Assembly (NCBI RefSeq): GCF_947581915.1
Contig: NZ_CANPWG010000021.1
Coordinates: 1-64,000 of the forward strand
Direction: 5' to 3'
Source of the DNA: Candidatus Palauibacter scopulicola
GTDB lineage: Bacteria; Gemmatimonadota; Gemmatimonadetes; Palauibacterales; Palauibacteraceae
DNA length: 64,000 nt
The translations under genes were made by a program, and so were the position numbers. Within the stretch, counting starts at the first letter, position 1. Each line of letters starts with the position of its first letter. The notes beneath the pieces are model-generated. The model saw nothing but the letters and a program-made list of their open reading frames with translations, had not been told where the DNA came from and searched no databases. Shown here in pieces: positions 41,566 through 50,445 of this stretch.

Positions 41566-42519
41566 CTGAACCCGGGGCGGGGTCCGGTCACCGAGGCAGG
41601 GCCCGTCCGCGGCCCGCGGCCCGATCTCGCCGACGCGCTGGAGCGGGGGGAGATCGTCCTCTTCCCCGTCTGCCCGCTCGAACTCCCGCCGGATGAGGAT
41701 CTCGAGCGGCTGCGGACGGAACTCCCGCGCCAGTTGCGTGCAAAAAACGTCAGCTACCACCCGGAGAGCGGGCGCCTTCGCGGCGTGGCGGCGCGCGGAG
41801 GGCTGCGGGATGCCGTTCTCGACACCCTCACTGCGCACGGCGCCCGGGTTCGCGCCTTCCTCCGGGAGTGCCTGCCCGCGCTCACCGAGGGCTGGACGGT
41901 GGGGACGACAAGCTTCCGCCCGATTCAGGAGCGGGGCCGCGGCCTCTCCCCGCACGCGAGCAACGAACTCATCCACTTCGACGCCGGCGCCTACGGGGCG
42001 ACCGACGGGGACCGGATTCTTCGTTTCTTCGTCAACGTGAACCCGGACGAGGACCGCGTGTGGTGTACGAAGGGGACGTTCCCCGACGTGTTCGCCCTCT
42101 ATGGGACGGAGGCGGGTGTGGCGGACGGCGGCTCGCTCGCGCGGGGCCCCGTGGACCGTCTCCGCGGACGTCTGCTGCGGGGGATCGCGAAGGCGGGGCT
42201 GGGTGAGGCGGTGCTCGCGGACTCCAGCCCGTACGACCGTCTCATGCGGCGCTTCCACAACTACATGAAGGACACGCCGTCCTTCCAGGAGCAGGACGAG
42301 ACGTGGCGGGAGGTCCGCTTCCCGCCCTTCTCCGCCTGGATGGTCCTCACCGACATGGTCAGCCACGCGAGCCTGTCCGGCCAGCACGCCCTCGTCGACA
42401 CCTTCATCCTCCGCCTGGCCGCCTGCCGCCACCCCGACCTCGCCCCCATCAACATCCTCCGCGCCGGACCTCCTCCGAACGCCCGAGGCCCCAACATTCC
42501 TGGCGCGGGACGGCGATGA
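41566..42519 (+). CDS. Kdo hydroxylase-like Fe(II)/2-oxoglutarate oxygenase (KdoO family)
   Basis: A ~317-aa protein in the KdoO family, which adds a hydroxyl to Kdo at C3 in lipopolysaccharide. The iron motif His-x-Asp is in NELIHFDAGAYG, a distal His is likely in DMVSHASLSG, and RFFVNVNPDEDRVW fits the family. The reading frame is open from just after the RidA stop, but the first ATG, GTG or TTG is the TTG at 41734, which would remove the family N-terminus (ALERGEIVLFPVCPLELP). A CTG at 41566 preceded by GAGCGGGGG is the likely start. The stop overlaps the ATG of the DUF429-HIT gene. Confidence 0.75.
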   Translation: MNPGRGPVTEAGPVRGPRPDLADALERGEIVLFPVCPLELPPDEDLERLRTELPRQLRAKNVSYHPESGRLRGVAARGGLRDAVLDTLTAHGARVRAFLRECLPALTEGWTVGTTSFRPIQERGRGLSPHASNELIHFDAGAYGATDGDRILRFFVNVNPDEDRVWCTKGTFPDVFALYGTEAGVADGGSLARGPVDRLRGRLLRGIAKAGLGEAVLADSSPYDRLMRRFHNYMKDTPSFQEQDETWREVRFPPFSAWMVLTDMVSHASLSGQHALVDTFILRLAACRHPDLAPINILRAGPPPNARGPNIPGAGRR

Positions 42520-43715
42520 CCCGCGCCATCGCCGTCGACTGGTCCGGCGCGAAATCGGGGGCGTCGTCGAAGATCTGGCTCGCCGAGGTACGGGACGGAC
42601 GCCTGGCTCGCCTGGAGTCCGGCCGCGACCGCGGCGAATGGATCCGCCATCTGATCGACGACGCGGCGGCGGACTCCGATGTCGTGGTTGGCCTGGATTT
42701 CGGGTTCTCCTTCCCCCTCTGGTTCGCCGAGCACCTGGGCGCGACGTCGATAGAAGAACTTTGGGACATCGTCTCCACCCAGGGAGAAGGATGGCTAAGC
42801 AGCTGCCCGCCCCCGTTCTGGGGAAGACCGGGAAAGGGGAAGCCGAAGCTGCGCCACCATTTTCGGCACACCGAACGAGAGGTGTCCGGGGAGACGGGTT
42901 CGAATCCCAAAAGCGTGTTCCAGATCGGCGGCGGCGGTGCGGTGGGCACCGGCTCGATCCGAGGAATGCCTCACCTGGCCACGCTCCGCGCGGCGGGCTT
43001 CTCGATCTGGCCGTTTCATGAAGTCCGGATGCCACTGGTGATCGAGATCTACCCGCGACTGCTCACGGGCCCGGTGAACAAGTCCGATTTCGATGCGCGG
43101 CAGGCGTATCTGGATCAGGGACTGCCAGAAATAGAGGGCTCACTCGCGTGCAAGGCCATGTCGTCCGAGGACGCCTTCGACGCAGCGGTGTCCGCCGTGG
43201 TCATGGGCCGCCACGTGGACGATATCTCCGCTCTGACCGCAGCTCGAGATGAAACGAAGTTGATGGAAGGGATGATCTGGTGGCCTCGAGAAACCCGGGA
43301 GGCTACCGCCAGTTCGCGTGGTGCCGCCGTCCAAAAGGCCGACTGCCCCTTCTGCGATGTGCCCAGGGAATCCGTGGTTGCCGAGTCGCGGCATGCTCTC
43401 GCGGTCGAGGACCGGTATCCGGTGAGCCGCGGCCACACGCTCGTAGTCCCCAGAGAGCACACGGAGACCTTCTTCGCCCGAAGTGACGAGGTCCAGGCGG
43501 ACATATGGAGCCTCGTCTCCGGCGTGAGGGCAAGGCTTCAAGCGGAACTCAATCCCGACGGCTTCAACGTGGGGATCAACGAGGGGCGGGCGGGCGGCCA
43601 GACCGTGGGGCACGCCCACATACATGTGATCCCCCGCTTCAAGGGAGATGTGGCAGACCCGAGAGGCGGGATTCGCTGGGTCCTGCCCGAGCACGCCGCG
43701 TACTGGGACTCATGA
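42516..43715 (+). CDS. DUF429 (RNase H-like) - HIT domain fusion
   Basis: A 399-aa protein joining two domains. Residues 1-260 look like the DUF429 family, a predicted RNase H-fold nuclease: Asp8 (IAVDWSG), Asp61 (VGLDFGFSFP) and the late acidic helix with Asp219/Asp222 (SEDAFDAAVSAVVMG). Residues ~270-399 are a HIT domain: CPFC (277-280), GHTLVVPREH, and the triad GHAHIHVIPR with His366, His368 and His370. HIT enzymes hydrolyse or transfer nucleotides such as Ap4A or AMP esters. The gene overlaps both neighbours by 4 nt and is coupled to an HNH nuclease, suggesting joint work on nucleic acid or nucleotides. Confidence 0.85.
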   Translation: MTRAIAVDWSGAKSGASSKIWLAEVRDGRLARLESGRDRGEWIRHLIDDAAADSDVVVGLDFGFSFPLWFAEHLGATSIEELWDIVSTQGEGWLSSCPPPFWGRPGKGKPKLRHHFRHTEREVSGETGSNPKSVFQIGGGGAVGTGSIRGMPHLATLRAAGFSIWPFHEVRMPLVIEIYPRLLTGPVNKSDFDARQAYLDQGLPEIEGSLACKAMSSEDAFDAAVSAVVMGRHVDDISALTAARDETKLMEGMIWWPRETREATASSRGAAVQKADCPFCDVPRESVVAESRHALAVEDRYPVSRGHTLVVPREHTETFFARSDEVQADIWSLVSGVRARLQAELNPDGFNVGINEGRAGGQTVGHAHIHVIPRFKGDVADPRGGIRWVLPEHAAYWDS

Positions 43716-44782
43716 ACGCGCCGCGGCCGCCGACGGCCGAAGGGCAGCTCGAGTTTCTCCGGTCGCTCCAGCGCCTGCTCGACGAGGGCAGCTTCACGTC
43801 CAGTTACAAGTTCGCGCTGCTCCATGCCATCGCCGACCTGTGCCTCGTCAAGGGTGACGACAGTGGGGACGAACTTGAACTGTCCACCGCCGACATTGCC
43901 GAGCAGTTCGTGCGGCTGTACTGGCCCCAGGCAATGCCGTACCCCGCCGGCGACAACGCGGGGATCCTGCACCAGAACACGGGCCGACAGGCACTGGTTG
44001 TCCGCGAGTTGGCCGAGCGCCACAACCGCTACCAAGGCTCCCTGGCCGAGCTTGAGAGAAGCCGCCCGGATTGGGACAACCTCCGGCGGAGGGTGGAGCA
44101 GACGGTAAGGAAGATGCCGCTCTGGAAGTTGCAGACGGTCGGGTCGGAACGCCTCGAGTTCCTGTACGAGAACGTCGATAGAGGCGGGTCGGTTCGGCTA
44201 CAATCCGGCGTCGCCTACTGCTTTCGGGTGTTCTATCCGCTGGTCACCGACGTGATCGAGGGAGCCTGGTCCCACTTCGTTCAGCGGCTCAACCCTCAGC
44301 TTCTCGGCCAGGTCGTCGATCTGCGGTCGTTCCTCTTCGGCTCTCAGCGCACCTCGCTTGACTCGTATCGTCCTCTCCTCAGGGCGGTGCAAGGTGGCCG
44401 TTGCTTCTACTGCGAGAGCGACATCAAGTCCGGTGGCGATGTCGACCACTTCATCCCGTGGCGACGATACTCGCTCGACCTGGGACACAACTTCGTATTG
44501 GCCCATCGGGGGTGTAACTCGAGCAAGTCCGACCTGCTCGCGGCGGAAGAGCATCTCGAACGCTGGACGGAACGGAACCGCGTTTGCCGGGACGAACTGG
44601 AGGCCGGCTTCGAGGAGAGCCGGGTCCTCCATGACTGGCGGGCGACGCTTCAGATCGCTCGCTGGGCCTATGGCCAGGTGCAGCGAGCCGGAGGACAGGT
44701 GTGGGTTCAAGCGAACGAGTTGACGCGCCTGTCGGGCGATTGGCGGAGGATACTGACCGCTGTAGACGACGAGGCTGCCTGA
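43712..44782 (+). CDS. HNH endonuclease with helical N-terminal domain
   Basis: A 356-aa protein. The HNH core is at residues ~230-275: Cys231/Cys234 (CFYC), Asp245-His246 (DVDHFIPW), Asn260 (GHNFVLAHRGC), His265 and Cys268, completing the zinc ribbon and the metal site. The N-terminal domain, starting GQLEFLRSLQRLLDEGSF and including YKFALLHAIADLCL, is helical and recurs in HNH proteins from accessory regions. The start overlaps the DUF429-HIT stop, so these two are a translational pair. Codon use is looser than in the flanking dehydrogenase genes. It converges on the gamma-glutamyltransferase gene. Confidence 0.9.
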   Translation: MNAPRPPTAEGQLEFLRSLQRLLDEGSFTSSYKFALLHAIADLCLVKGDDSGDELELSTADIAEQFVRLYWPQAMPYPAGDNAGILHQNTGRQALVVRELAERHNRYQGSLAELERSRPDWDNLRRRVEQTVRKMPLWKLQTVGSERLEFLYENVDRGGSVRLQSGVAYCFRVFYPLVTDVIEGAWSHFVQRLNPQLLGQVVDLRSFLFGSQRTSLDSYRPLLRAVQGGRCFYCESDIKSGGDVDHFIPWRRYSLDLGHNFVLAHRGCNSSKSDLLAAEEHLERWTERNRVCRDELEAGFEESRVLHDWRATLQIARWAYGQVQRAGGQVWVQANELTRLSGDWRRILTAVDDEAA

Positions 44783-44798
44783 TTCGCGTTGACGGGCT

Positions 44799-46676
44799 TT
44801 ACCAGCCGACGGCGTAGGCGACGCGGCGGGGGTCGGCGCCGGCCATGAGGGCGCCGGTCGCGGCATCGTAGGTGATGCCCTGGATGCTGCCGAAGGCATA
44901 ACCGGGGGCGAGTTCCACGGTGTATCCGAGCCCTTCGAGCGTCGCCTTCACGTCTTCGGGCAGGCGATCCTCCAGGCGGAAACGGATTTCGGCTCCGGGG
45001 CGGTAGAAGTTGGGCTCCCCGCTCAGAGTGAAGCGGGGCGTCGCGATCGCCTCCTGTATCGGCATCCCGAAGTCGAGGAGGTTCACGAGCACCTGGAACT
45101 GTGTCTGGCCGATCGTCTCGCCGCCCGGCGTCCCCAGAGCCGCGTGGAACCGACCTTCCCTGAGCACGATGATGGGAGAGTTGTTGAGGATCGGGATCTG
45201 CCCTCCCCGGACGTAGTTCACGTGGTCGGGGTAGGGCGACGTCGAACCGATGCGCGATCCGTTGTTGAAGGTGAGGCCGGTGTTGCCGACCACCACGCCT
45301 GTGCCGAAGGCCCCGCCGTGGGTGGGCGTGGCCGCGACGACGTTGCCGAAGCGGTCCGCGATGGAAAAGCTGGTCGTGCTCCCCGCCTGCGCCTGTTCGG
45401 CCAGGTGTCCCCGCCGTAGCGGGGCCGCGGTCGCTCCCGCCGCCTCTCCCCGGGCGCGCGCGTCCGACTCCAACGCTGCCGCCGACTGGAATTCGTCGAC
45501 CTGCACCGGATTCCCGGCGCCCGGGTACGCCATCACGCGGGACGGGTCGATGAGGGATCGGCGAACCGCCGCGTATTCCTTCGACAGCAACGCGTCGAGG
45601 GGCACGTCGACCAGGGCGGGGTCGGCCGCATAGGTATAGACATCGGCCTTGGCGACCTTGATCGCCTCCGACAGCAGGTGGATGGTCTCCGCGCTCCCGG
45701 CGCCGAGGGCCCGCAGATCGAATCCCTCGACGAGGTTCAACTGCATCGTCACCTCCAACCCTCCGCGCGACGTCGGCGGGCTGGTGTAGATGTCGTATCC
45801 CCGGTACGTCGTGTGGATCGGCTCCGCCCAGATGGGCTCGTAACGGGCGAAGTCCTCCGTGGTGAAGTCGCCTCCGTTCTCCGCATAAAATTGAGCCATC
45901 TCCTCGGCGATGTCGCCCCGGTAGAACCGGTCGAAGGCGGCCTGGAGCGCCTCCGAGCGCGTCCTGCCGGCCGCCAGAGCCGCCTGCTCGGCCTCGACCA
46001 CCTTGCGGAGCGTGTTCGCCAGGTCGGGCATGCGGAACGTTTCGCCGGGCTCCGGCACCCTGCCGCGCGGGAGGAACATCCGCCGGCTGGACGGGAAGCT
46101 CTCGAAGAGCTCCCGGTGAGACTCGATCGCCGCCACCACGGACGCCTCGATGGGGTGGCCGTTCTCGGCGTAGTCGATGGCCGGGGCGAGCACCTGGGCC
46201 AGGCTCATGGTGCCGAAGCGGTCCAGGAGAGCGATCCATCCCCCGAACAGGCCGGGGACGACGCCCGCGTGAATCCCCTTGTTCAACTCGTCGGCCGTGC
46301 GGCTCGCGGGATCGATGGCCAGCGGAGCGGCCCCCGTGGCCCCGAGCGAGTACACGCGATCGGAGACGCGGTCGTAGAGGGTGACGAACCCATTCCCCGC
46401 CATCCCGGACATCTGCGGCCGCACGATGTTAAGCGTGGCCAGGGTCGCGACAGCGGCGTCTGCGGCGTTGCCGCCCGCCATGAGCGTGCGGAGACCCGCA
46501 ATGGACGCCAGAGGATGGCCCGCTGTCACCAGCCCGTTCGGGCCCGGCACCGCCGGACGGTGCGCCGGCCGGTCGGCACGCCCGCCGAAGCTCGCCTGAC
46601 GGGCCGTGGCCTCCGGCGGCAGGAGGAGGAGAGACGCGGCGAACAGGGCGATCATCCGGATCGGGAAGCGTTTCAT
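44799..46676 (-). CDS. ggt: Gamma-glutamyltransferase
   Basis: A 625-aa exported Ntn-hydrolase. The signal peptide IALFAASLLLLPPEA is followed by the large-subunit region (AGGNAADAAVATLATLNIV) and the self-cleavage point at Thr434 in GSTTSFSIAD. The downstream GGETIGQ motif binds the substrate carboxylate. It cleaves gamma-glutamyl compounds such as glutathione in the periplasm. The ATG at 46676 starts the signal peptide; a longer frame to 46910 covers the neighbouring gene in another frame and was rejected. Confidence 0.92.
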   Translation of the reverse strand: MKRFPIRMIALFAASLLLLPPEATARQASFGGRADRPAHRPAVPGPNGLVTAGHPLASIAGLRTLMAGGNAADAAVATLATLNIVRPQMSGMAGNGFVTLYDRVSDRVYSLGATGAAPLAIDPASRTADELNKGIHAGVVPGLFGGWIALLDRFGTMSLAQVLAPAIDYAENGHPIEASVVAAIESHRELFESFPSSRRMFLPRGRVPEPGETFRMPDLANTLRKVVEAEQAALAAGRTRSEALQAAFDRFYRGDIAEEMAQFYAENGGDFTTEDFARYEPIWAEPIHTTYRGYDIYTSPPTSRGGLEVTMQLNLVEGFDLRALGAGSAETIHLLSEAIKVAKADVYTYAADPALVDVPLDALLSKEYAAVRRSLIDPSRVMAYPGAGNPVQVDEFQSAAALESDARARGEAAGATAAPLRRGHLAEQAQAGSTTSFSIADRFGNVVAATPTHGGAFGTGVVVGNTGLTFNNGSRIGSTSPYPDHVNYVRGGQIPILNNSPIIVLREGRFHAALGTPGGETIGQTQFQVLVNLLDFGMPIQEAIATPRFTLSGEPNFYRPGAEIRFRLEDRLPEDVKATLEGLGYTVELAPGYAFGSIQGITYDAATGALMAGADPRRVAYAVGW

Positions 46677-46720
46677 CAGGCCCTTCCTTCGTATGACAGG
46701 ACAAACAACTTCGACATCGG

Positions 46721-47392
46721 TCAGAATCCCAGCACGCCGTAGTGGCCGTCGAGGATCAGGCGAACTGAGACGTACAGTCCGAATGCGGGGCACAGCACCC
46801 AGAACGCGGTCGGGGCGCCGACGTAGACGAGGAACTCGCTTTTCGTGATCAGCGTCTGCCTCTGCGCAACGAAGAAGCTGACCCAGTAGAGCGACGAGAC
46901 GTACGTCCACTGCCAGAACAGCATGGCGGCGAGAATGCCGGCCACGACGGCCGGCAGGAAAGCGAAGGTGAAGGCCGCGTAGAGGACCAGCGTCGGGACC
47001 GGGGTGAAGAATCCGTTGGCGATATCGGCGGTGAACCCGAACGTGCGGCGATCCGCATAGGATTCATCCACCATCGAATAGGTCGCCCAGGCGTCCGCCC
47101 AGACCGTCGGGGACAGAATCCGTCTCAGCGGCACCCGCGTGGTCAGAAACTCGACGGCCGGGGTCCGGCCGGTCTCGCGCCGCCGGTCGCGCCAGTACAC
47201 GCGGCGCTCCTCGATGTAGTCCCGCCGCAGGTAGAGGCACGCCTCCCAGTAGCAGATCAGCAGGTTCGTCGAGAAGAACAGGCTGAACAGACCGTGGATG
47301 GCGTTGAGATCGCCGTGCACGTAGTAGCGGGCGCCCACCCCGAGCAGCGTCAGGAGCGCGATGATCAGCCCCGATAACAGTCCGGCCGGCAT
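46721..47392 (-). CDS. Integral membrane protein of unknown function
   Basis: A 223-aa membrane protein with about five helices (~residues 5-22, 30-50, 120-140, 143-165 and 190-212) and a charged loop DYIEERRVYWRDRRRETGR between the second and third. No family was recognised. It lies 3 nt downstream of the PLP enzyme gene and 44 nt upstream of the gamma-glutamyltransferase gene, so the three are probably one operon. Confidence 0.75.
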   Translation of the reverse strand: MPAGLLSGLIIALLTLLGVGARYYVHGDLNAIHGLFSLFFSTNLLICYWEACLYLRRDYIEERRVYWRDRRRETGRTPAVEFLTTRVPLRRILSPTVWADAWATYSMVDESYADRRTFGFTADIANGFFTPVPTLVLYAAFTFAFLPAVVAGILAAMLFWQWTYVSSLYWVSFFVAQRQTLITKSEFLVYVGAPTAFWVLCPAFGLYVSVRLILDGHYGVLGF

Positions 47393-47395
47393 CGG

Positions 47396-48691
47396 TTAGT
47401 AGGTGCCGTCGAGGAAGGTGTCTTCGAGGCGGTCGCGCCGGGCGATGGCGACGCACGCCTCGAGGTCCGAGAGGTACTCGCCGAGCACGGGCGTGTGGAC
47501 GGACGTGATGGGCTGGTGGATGGCGGGCGGCCTGCGGTGCTGTCCCATCATCCAGCCCCGCTCGTTCATGAGCCTCGCGACCGCGAAGATGTTGAACGGT
47601 TCGCCGGGCTCGACATCGTAGCGGAAGAGGTTCGTGTCCCCCTCGGGCTCGAACACGTAGAGGCCGTCGATCGCCCTCACGCCCTCGATCGCCGCGCGCG
47701 TCGTCTCCATGATCCCGCGCACGATCTCCCGGTATCCCTCCCGGCCGAGGTGCCGGAGCATGGTCCACGCGCAGGCCACCGCGCCTCCCGGCCGGGAGCC
47801 CTGGGCCGTGGCCGAGGCGTAGGAGCCGCCAACGAGGTCGCGGATGACGTACCGCGCGTAGCGCAGGTCGTCGCCATCGGCGAAGAGGACGAGCGAGGCG
47901 CTCTTCTGCGCGAAACCGAACTTGTGGAGGTCGGCGGACAGGCTGGACACGCCCGGCACGGAGAGATCGAAGTCGGGGACCGGATAGCCCAGTTCCCGCG
48001 CGAACGGCGCGATGAAGCCGCCGTAGCAGGCATCCGAGTGCAGGCGGACGCCCGTCTCGAGGGCGAGTTCGCCGAGTTCGCGCATCGGGTCGATGAGCCC
48101 GTAGTAGATGGTGGGAGCCCCGGCGTAGATGAAGACGGAGGCTTCATCGATGGCCTCGCGGATGGCGTCCACGTCCGCCCGGAAGTCGGCTCGGCAATCC
48201 ACGTACTTCATGTCGAGGTCGAGGATCTGGGCGGCCTTGTCCACGGAGGGGTGGCGGCTGTAGGCGGCGACGATGTTGAGCCGGCCCAGGTCCGGGCGCG
48301 CCTCGCGCTTCATGTCCCGCGCGACCTTCACGGCCTGGAAGATGCTCTCCGTGCCCCCGGAGGTGAACTGCCCCCCCGCACCCTCGGGCGCGTTGAAGAG
48401 ATCCAGGCCCATCTGGATGACCTCGTCCTCCATCGCCCCGACGCTGGGGAAGGAACCCTGCCCGGAGAGGGCGTTCTCCACCGAGTAGATGGCGTGCGAG
48501 GCGTCCTGCACCTGCTTCAGCGCCTCGTTCACGTAGTAGACGAGGTACGGGACGCGACCGTTCCTCCAGTCGTAGTCGACCGCCTTCCGGCCGAGCAGTT
48601 CGCTCCTGAGCGTCTCCCAGTCGATTCCCCGCTCGGGAAGTCGCTGGCGGGTATGGACTTCGGGACTCAGGGTACTCGTTGCCTGCGCCAC
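47396..48691 (-). CDS. PLP-dependent decarboxylase / sphingosine-1-phosphate lyase-like enzyme
   Basis: A 431-aa group II PLP enzyme. Landmarks: SGGTESIFQAVKVARD at the cofactor phosphate site, the aspartate and histidine in LHSDACYGGF, and Lys257 in SADLHKFGFAQK for the Schiff base. The closest type by eye is sphingosine-1-phosphate lyase or glutamate/tyrosine decarboxylase. The GTG at 48691 has a GGAGG site 8 nt upstream, so the ATG at 48859 was not used. It is divergent from the symporter gene. Its neighbours are a membrane protein and gamma-glutamyltransferase. Confidence 0.87.
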   Translation of the reverse strand: MAQATSTLSPEVHTRQRLPERGIDWETLRSELLGRKAVDYDWRNGRVPYLVYYVNEALKQVQDASHAIYSVENALSGQGSFPSVGAMEDEVIQMGLDLFNAPEGAGGQFTSGGTESIFQAVKVARDMKREARPDLGRLNIVAAYSRHPSVDKAAQILDLDMKYVDCRADFRADVDAIREAIDEASVFIYAGAPTIYYGLIDPMRELGELALETGVRLHSDACYGGFIAPFARELGYPVPDFDLSVPGVSSLSADLHKFGFAQKSASLVLFADGDDLRYARYVIRDLVGGSYASATAQGSRPGGAVACAWTMLRHLGREGYREIVRGIMETTRAAIEGVRAIDGLYVFEPEGDTNLFRYDVEPGEPFNIFAVARLMNERGWMMGQHRRPPAIHQPITSVHTPVLGEYLSDLEACVAIARRDRLEDTFLDGTY

Positions 48692-48958
48692 TTCGATGCC
48701 CTCCGTCGTACGGTAGCGTGACCCGGGATCGATCCGCGTCACCGACCGCTGCCGGTCGTCGAAATCCAACCTTGCGTCAGGCGATTGGCGAGGCAACGGA
48801 AAGGGCGAGGACCGGCAGGGGGATTGGAGCCGGGGCTTGTCCGAGGACGCGAGGTCCAATCAGATACCGGGGTCGAACCGCCGAATGCCCGGCGAACGCC
48901 CGCGGCGGCCCGCGACCGGACTGGAGACCGCCCCCCGAACCCCGGACCCGAGAGGCGA

Positions 48959-50410
48959 ATGGCCTGGCTGCAGACACACTGGATCGCGGTGGCGCTCCTC
49001 GCCGTCTACGGCGCCCTGCTCGTGCGGCACGCGATCGAGGGCCGCCGCGGCACGAAGGGACGGGCGGATTACTACGTCGGAGGGCGGTCGATGGGCGGGG
49101 TCGTGCTCGGCCTCTCCTTCTTCGCGACCTACTCGAGCACGAACAGCTTCGTCGGTTTCTCCGGACAGGCGTATACGTACGGGGCGCCGTGGCTCCTGCT
49201 CGCGCCCGCCGTCGTCGTCTTCTCGCTCTCGGCCTGGATCTGGGTCGCGCCGCGGCTGCGCGCCTTTACGGGGGCGGTGGACTCGGTCACGCTCGCCGAC
49301 TACGTGGGGTTCCGCTTCGAGAGCCGGGCGGCGCGCGTCCTGGCGGCGGTCATCGTGATCTTTGCCAGTTTCCTGTACATGATTGCGGTGTTCAAGGGGA
49401 TCGGGAACCTGCTCGAGATCTTCCTCGACATCCCCTATCGGGGCGCGATCGGATTCGTGTTCATCGTCGTCGTCCTCTACACGGCGGTGGGCGGGTTCAT
49501 CTCGGTCGTGAAGACGGATGCGGTTCAGGGGATCGTGATGTCCATCGCCGCCATCCTCCTCTTCTGGGGGACGCTGAACAGCGCCGGAGGGCTTGGGGCC
49601 ATCGACGCGATCCGCGCGGCGCCGGATACGTCCGGCCTCTTCCGCTGGGACGCGGCCATGCCCTTCCCCGTCCTCATCGGGATCATCGTGGCGGGGACGC
49701 TCAAGTTCATCGTCGATCCGAGACAGCTCTCGCGCTTCTATGCGCTCGCCGATCCGCAGGCGGTGCGCCGCGGGCTCGTCGTGTCGACGATCGCGTTCCT
49801 CGGCGTGTACACGCTTCTGCTCCCGATCGGGCTCTATGCCCACGCGGTGATCGGCAGCGGGCTCGCGGAATCGGACCTCGTCGTGCCGACGCTGCTCGGC
49901 GACGCGGGGATCCTGCCGGCGCTCCCGGCGGCGTTCATCCTCGTGGCCATGCTCGCGGCGGCGATGTCGTCGCTGGACAGCGTACTGCTCGTGATGGCTT
50001 CGACCTGGGAGCGGGATGTGATCTCGCTCTTCCGGCCGCAGGCGGATGAGGGGCGCGCGGTGGCGCATACGCGGTTCTGGGTCGCGCTATTCGCGATCAT
50101 CACGGCCTGGCTCGCGCTCAATCCGCCGGGGAGCATCGTCACGCTGACCGCGTTCTCGGGCGGGCTCTACGCGGCCTGCTTCTTCCCGGCCGTGGTGCTC
50201 GGCCTGCTCTGGCGGCGAGGCACGGGGGCGGGGGCCGTGGCTTCGCTCCTGACCGGCTTCACGGTGCTGCTGTGCTGGCGCTGGGTCCCGTTCTCCGAGG
50301 CCGTGCACGAGGTGTTCCCCGCGATGGCGCTTTCGCTCGCCGCCTACGTGGGCTGCGGCCTCGCGGCCCCGCCGCTGGCTGCGGCCAGGCGCCTCGACAT
50401 CAAGCTCTAA
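48959..50410 (+). CDS. Sodium:solute symporter family protein
   Basis: A 483-aa transporter with about 13 helices in the SSS (LeuT-fold) family. It has the early YYVGGRSMGG and FFATYSSTNSFVG helix-1 motif and the mid-protein VGGFISVVKTDAVQGIVM motif, followed by an AAAMSSLDSVLLV stretch. It would import an organic solute with sodium; the solute is unknown. The ATG at 48959 begins a membrane helix directly; the upstream in-frame ATG at 48785 has a proline/arginine-rich, non-conserved leader. The 267 bases between this start and the divergent PLP gene hold the promoters, though no clear motif was found. Confidence 0.9.
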   Translation: MAWLQTHWIAVALLAVYGALLVRHAIEGRRGTKGRADYYVGGRSMGGVVLGLSFFATYSSTNSFVGFSGQAYTYGAPWLLLAPAVVVFSLSAWIWVAPRLRAFTGAVDSVTLADYVGFRFESRAARVLAAVIVIFASFLYMIAVFKGIGNLLEIFLDIPYRGAIGFVFIVVVLYTAVGGFISVVKTDAVQGIVMSIAAILLFWGTLNSAGGLGAIDAIRAAPDTSGLFRWDAAMPFPVLIGIIVAGTLKFIVDPRQLSRFYALADPQAVRRGLVVSTIAFLGVYTLLLPIGLYAHAVIGSGLAESDLVVPTLLGDAGILPALPAAFILVAMLAAAMSSLDSVLLVMASTWERDVISLFRPQADEGRAVAHTRFWVALFAIITAWLALNPPGSIVTLTAFSGGLYAACFFPAVVLGLLWRRGTGAGAVASLLTGFTVLLCWRWVPFSEAVHEVFPAMALSLAAYVGCGLAAPPLAAARRLDIKL

Positions 50411-50437
50411 GCCGGTAGCCGGCCTGTGTGGCAGGCC
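50411..50437. terminator. Two adjacent hairpins between convergent genes
   Basis: Directly after the symporter stop there is a 5-bp stem (GCCGG 50411-50415 / CCGGC 50419-50423, loop TAG), then an overlapping 6-bp stem (GGCCTG 50421-50426 / CAGGCC 50432-50437, loop TGTGG). The Nudix gene ends 9 nt further on. The two stems cannot form at once. No T-tract is present, so this is a weak terminator call. Confidence 0.4.
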
Positions 50438-50445
50438 TCCGGGCT

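Noticed and set aside
48785-48958. Upstream extension of the symporter gene to the ATG at 48785
   Set aside because: The extra residues are Arg/Pro/Gly-rich and unlike a transporter N-terminus; a membrane helix starts right after the ATG at 48959.
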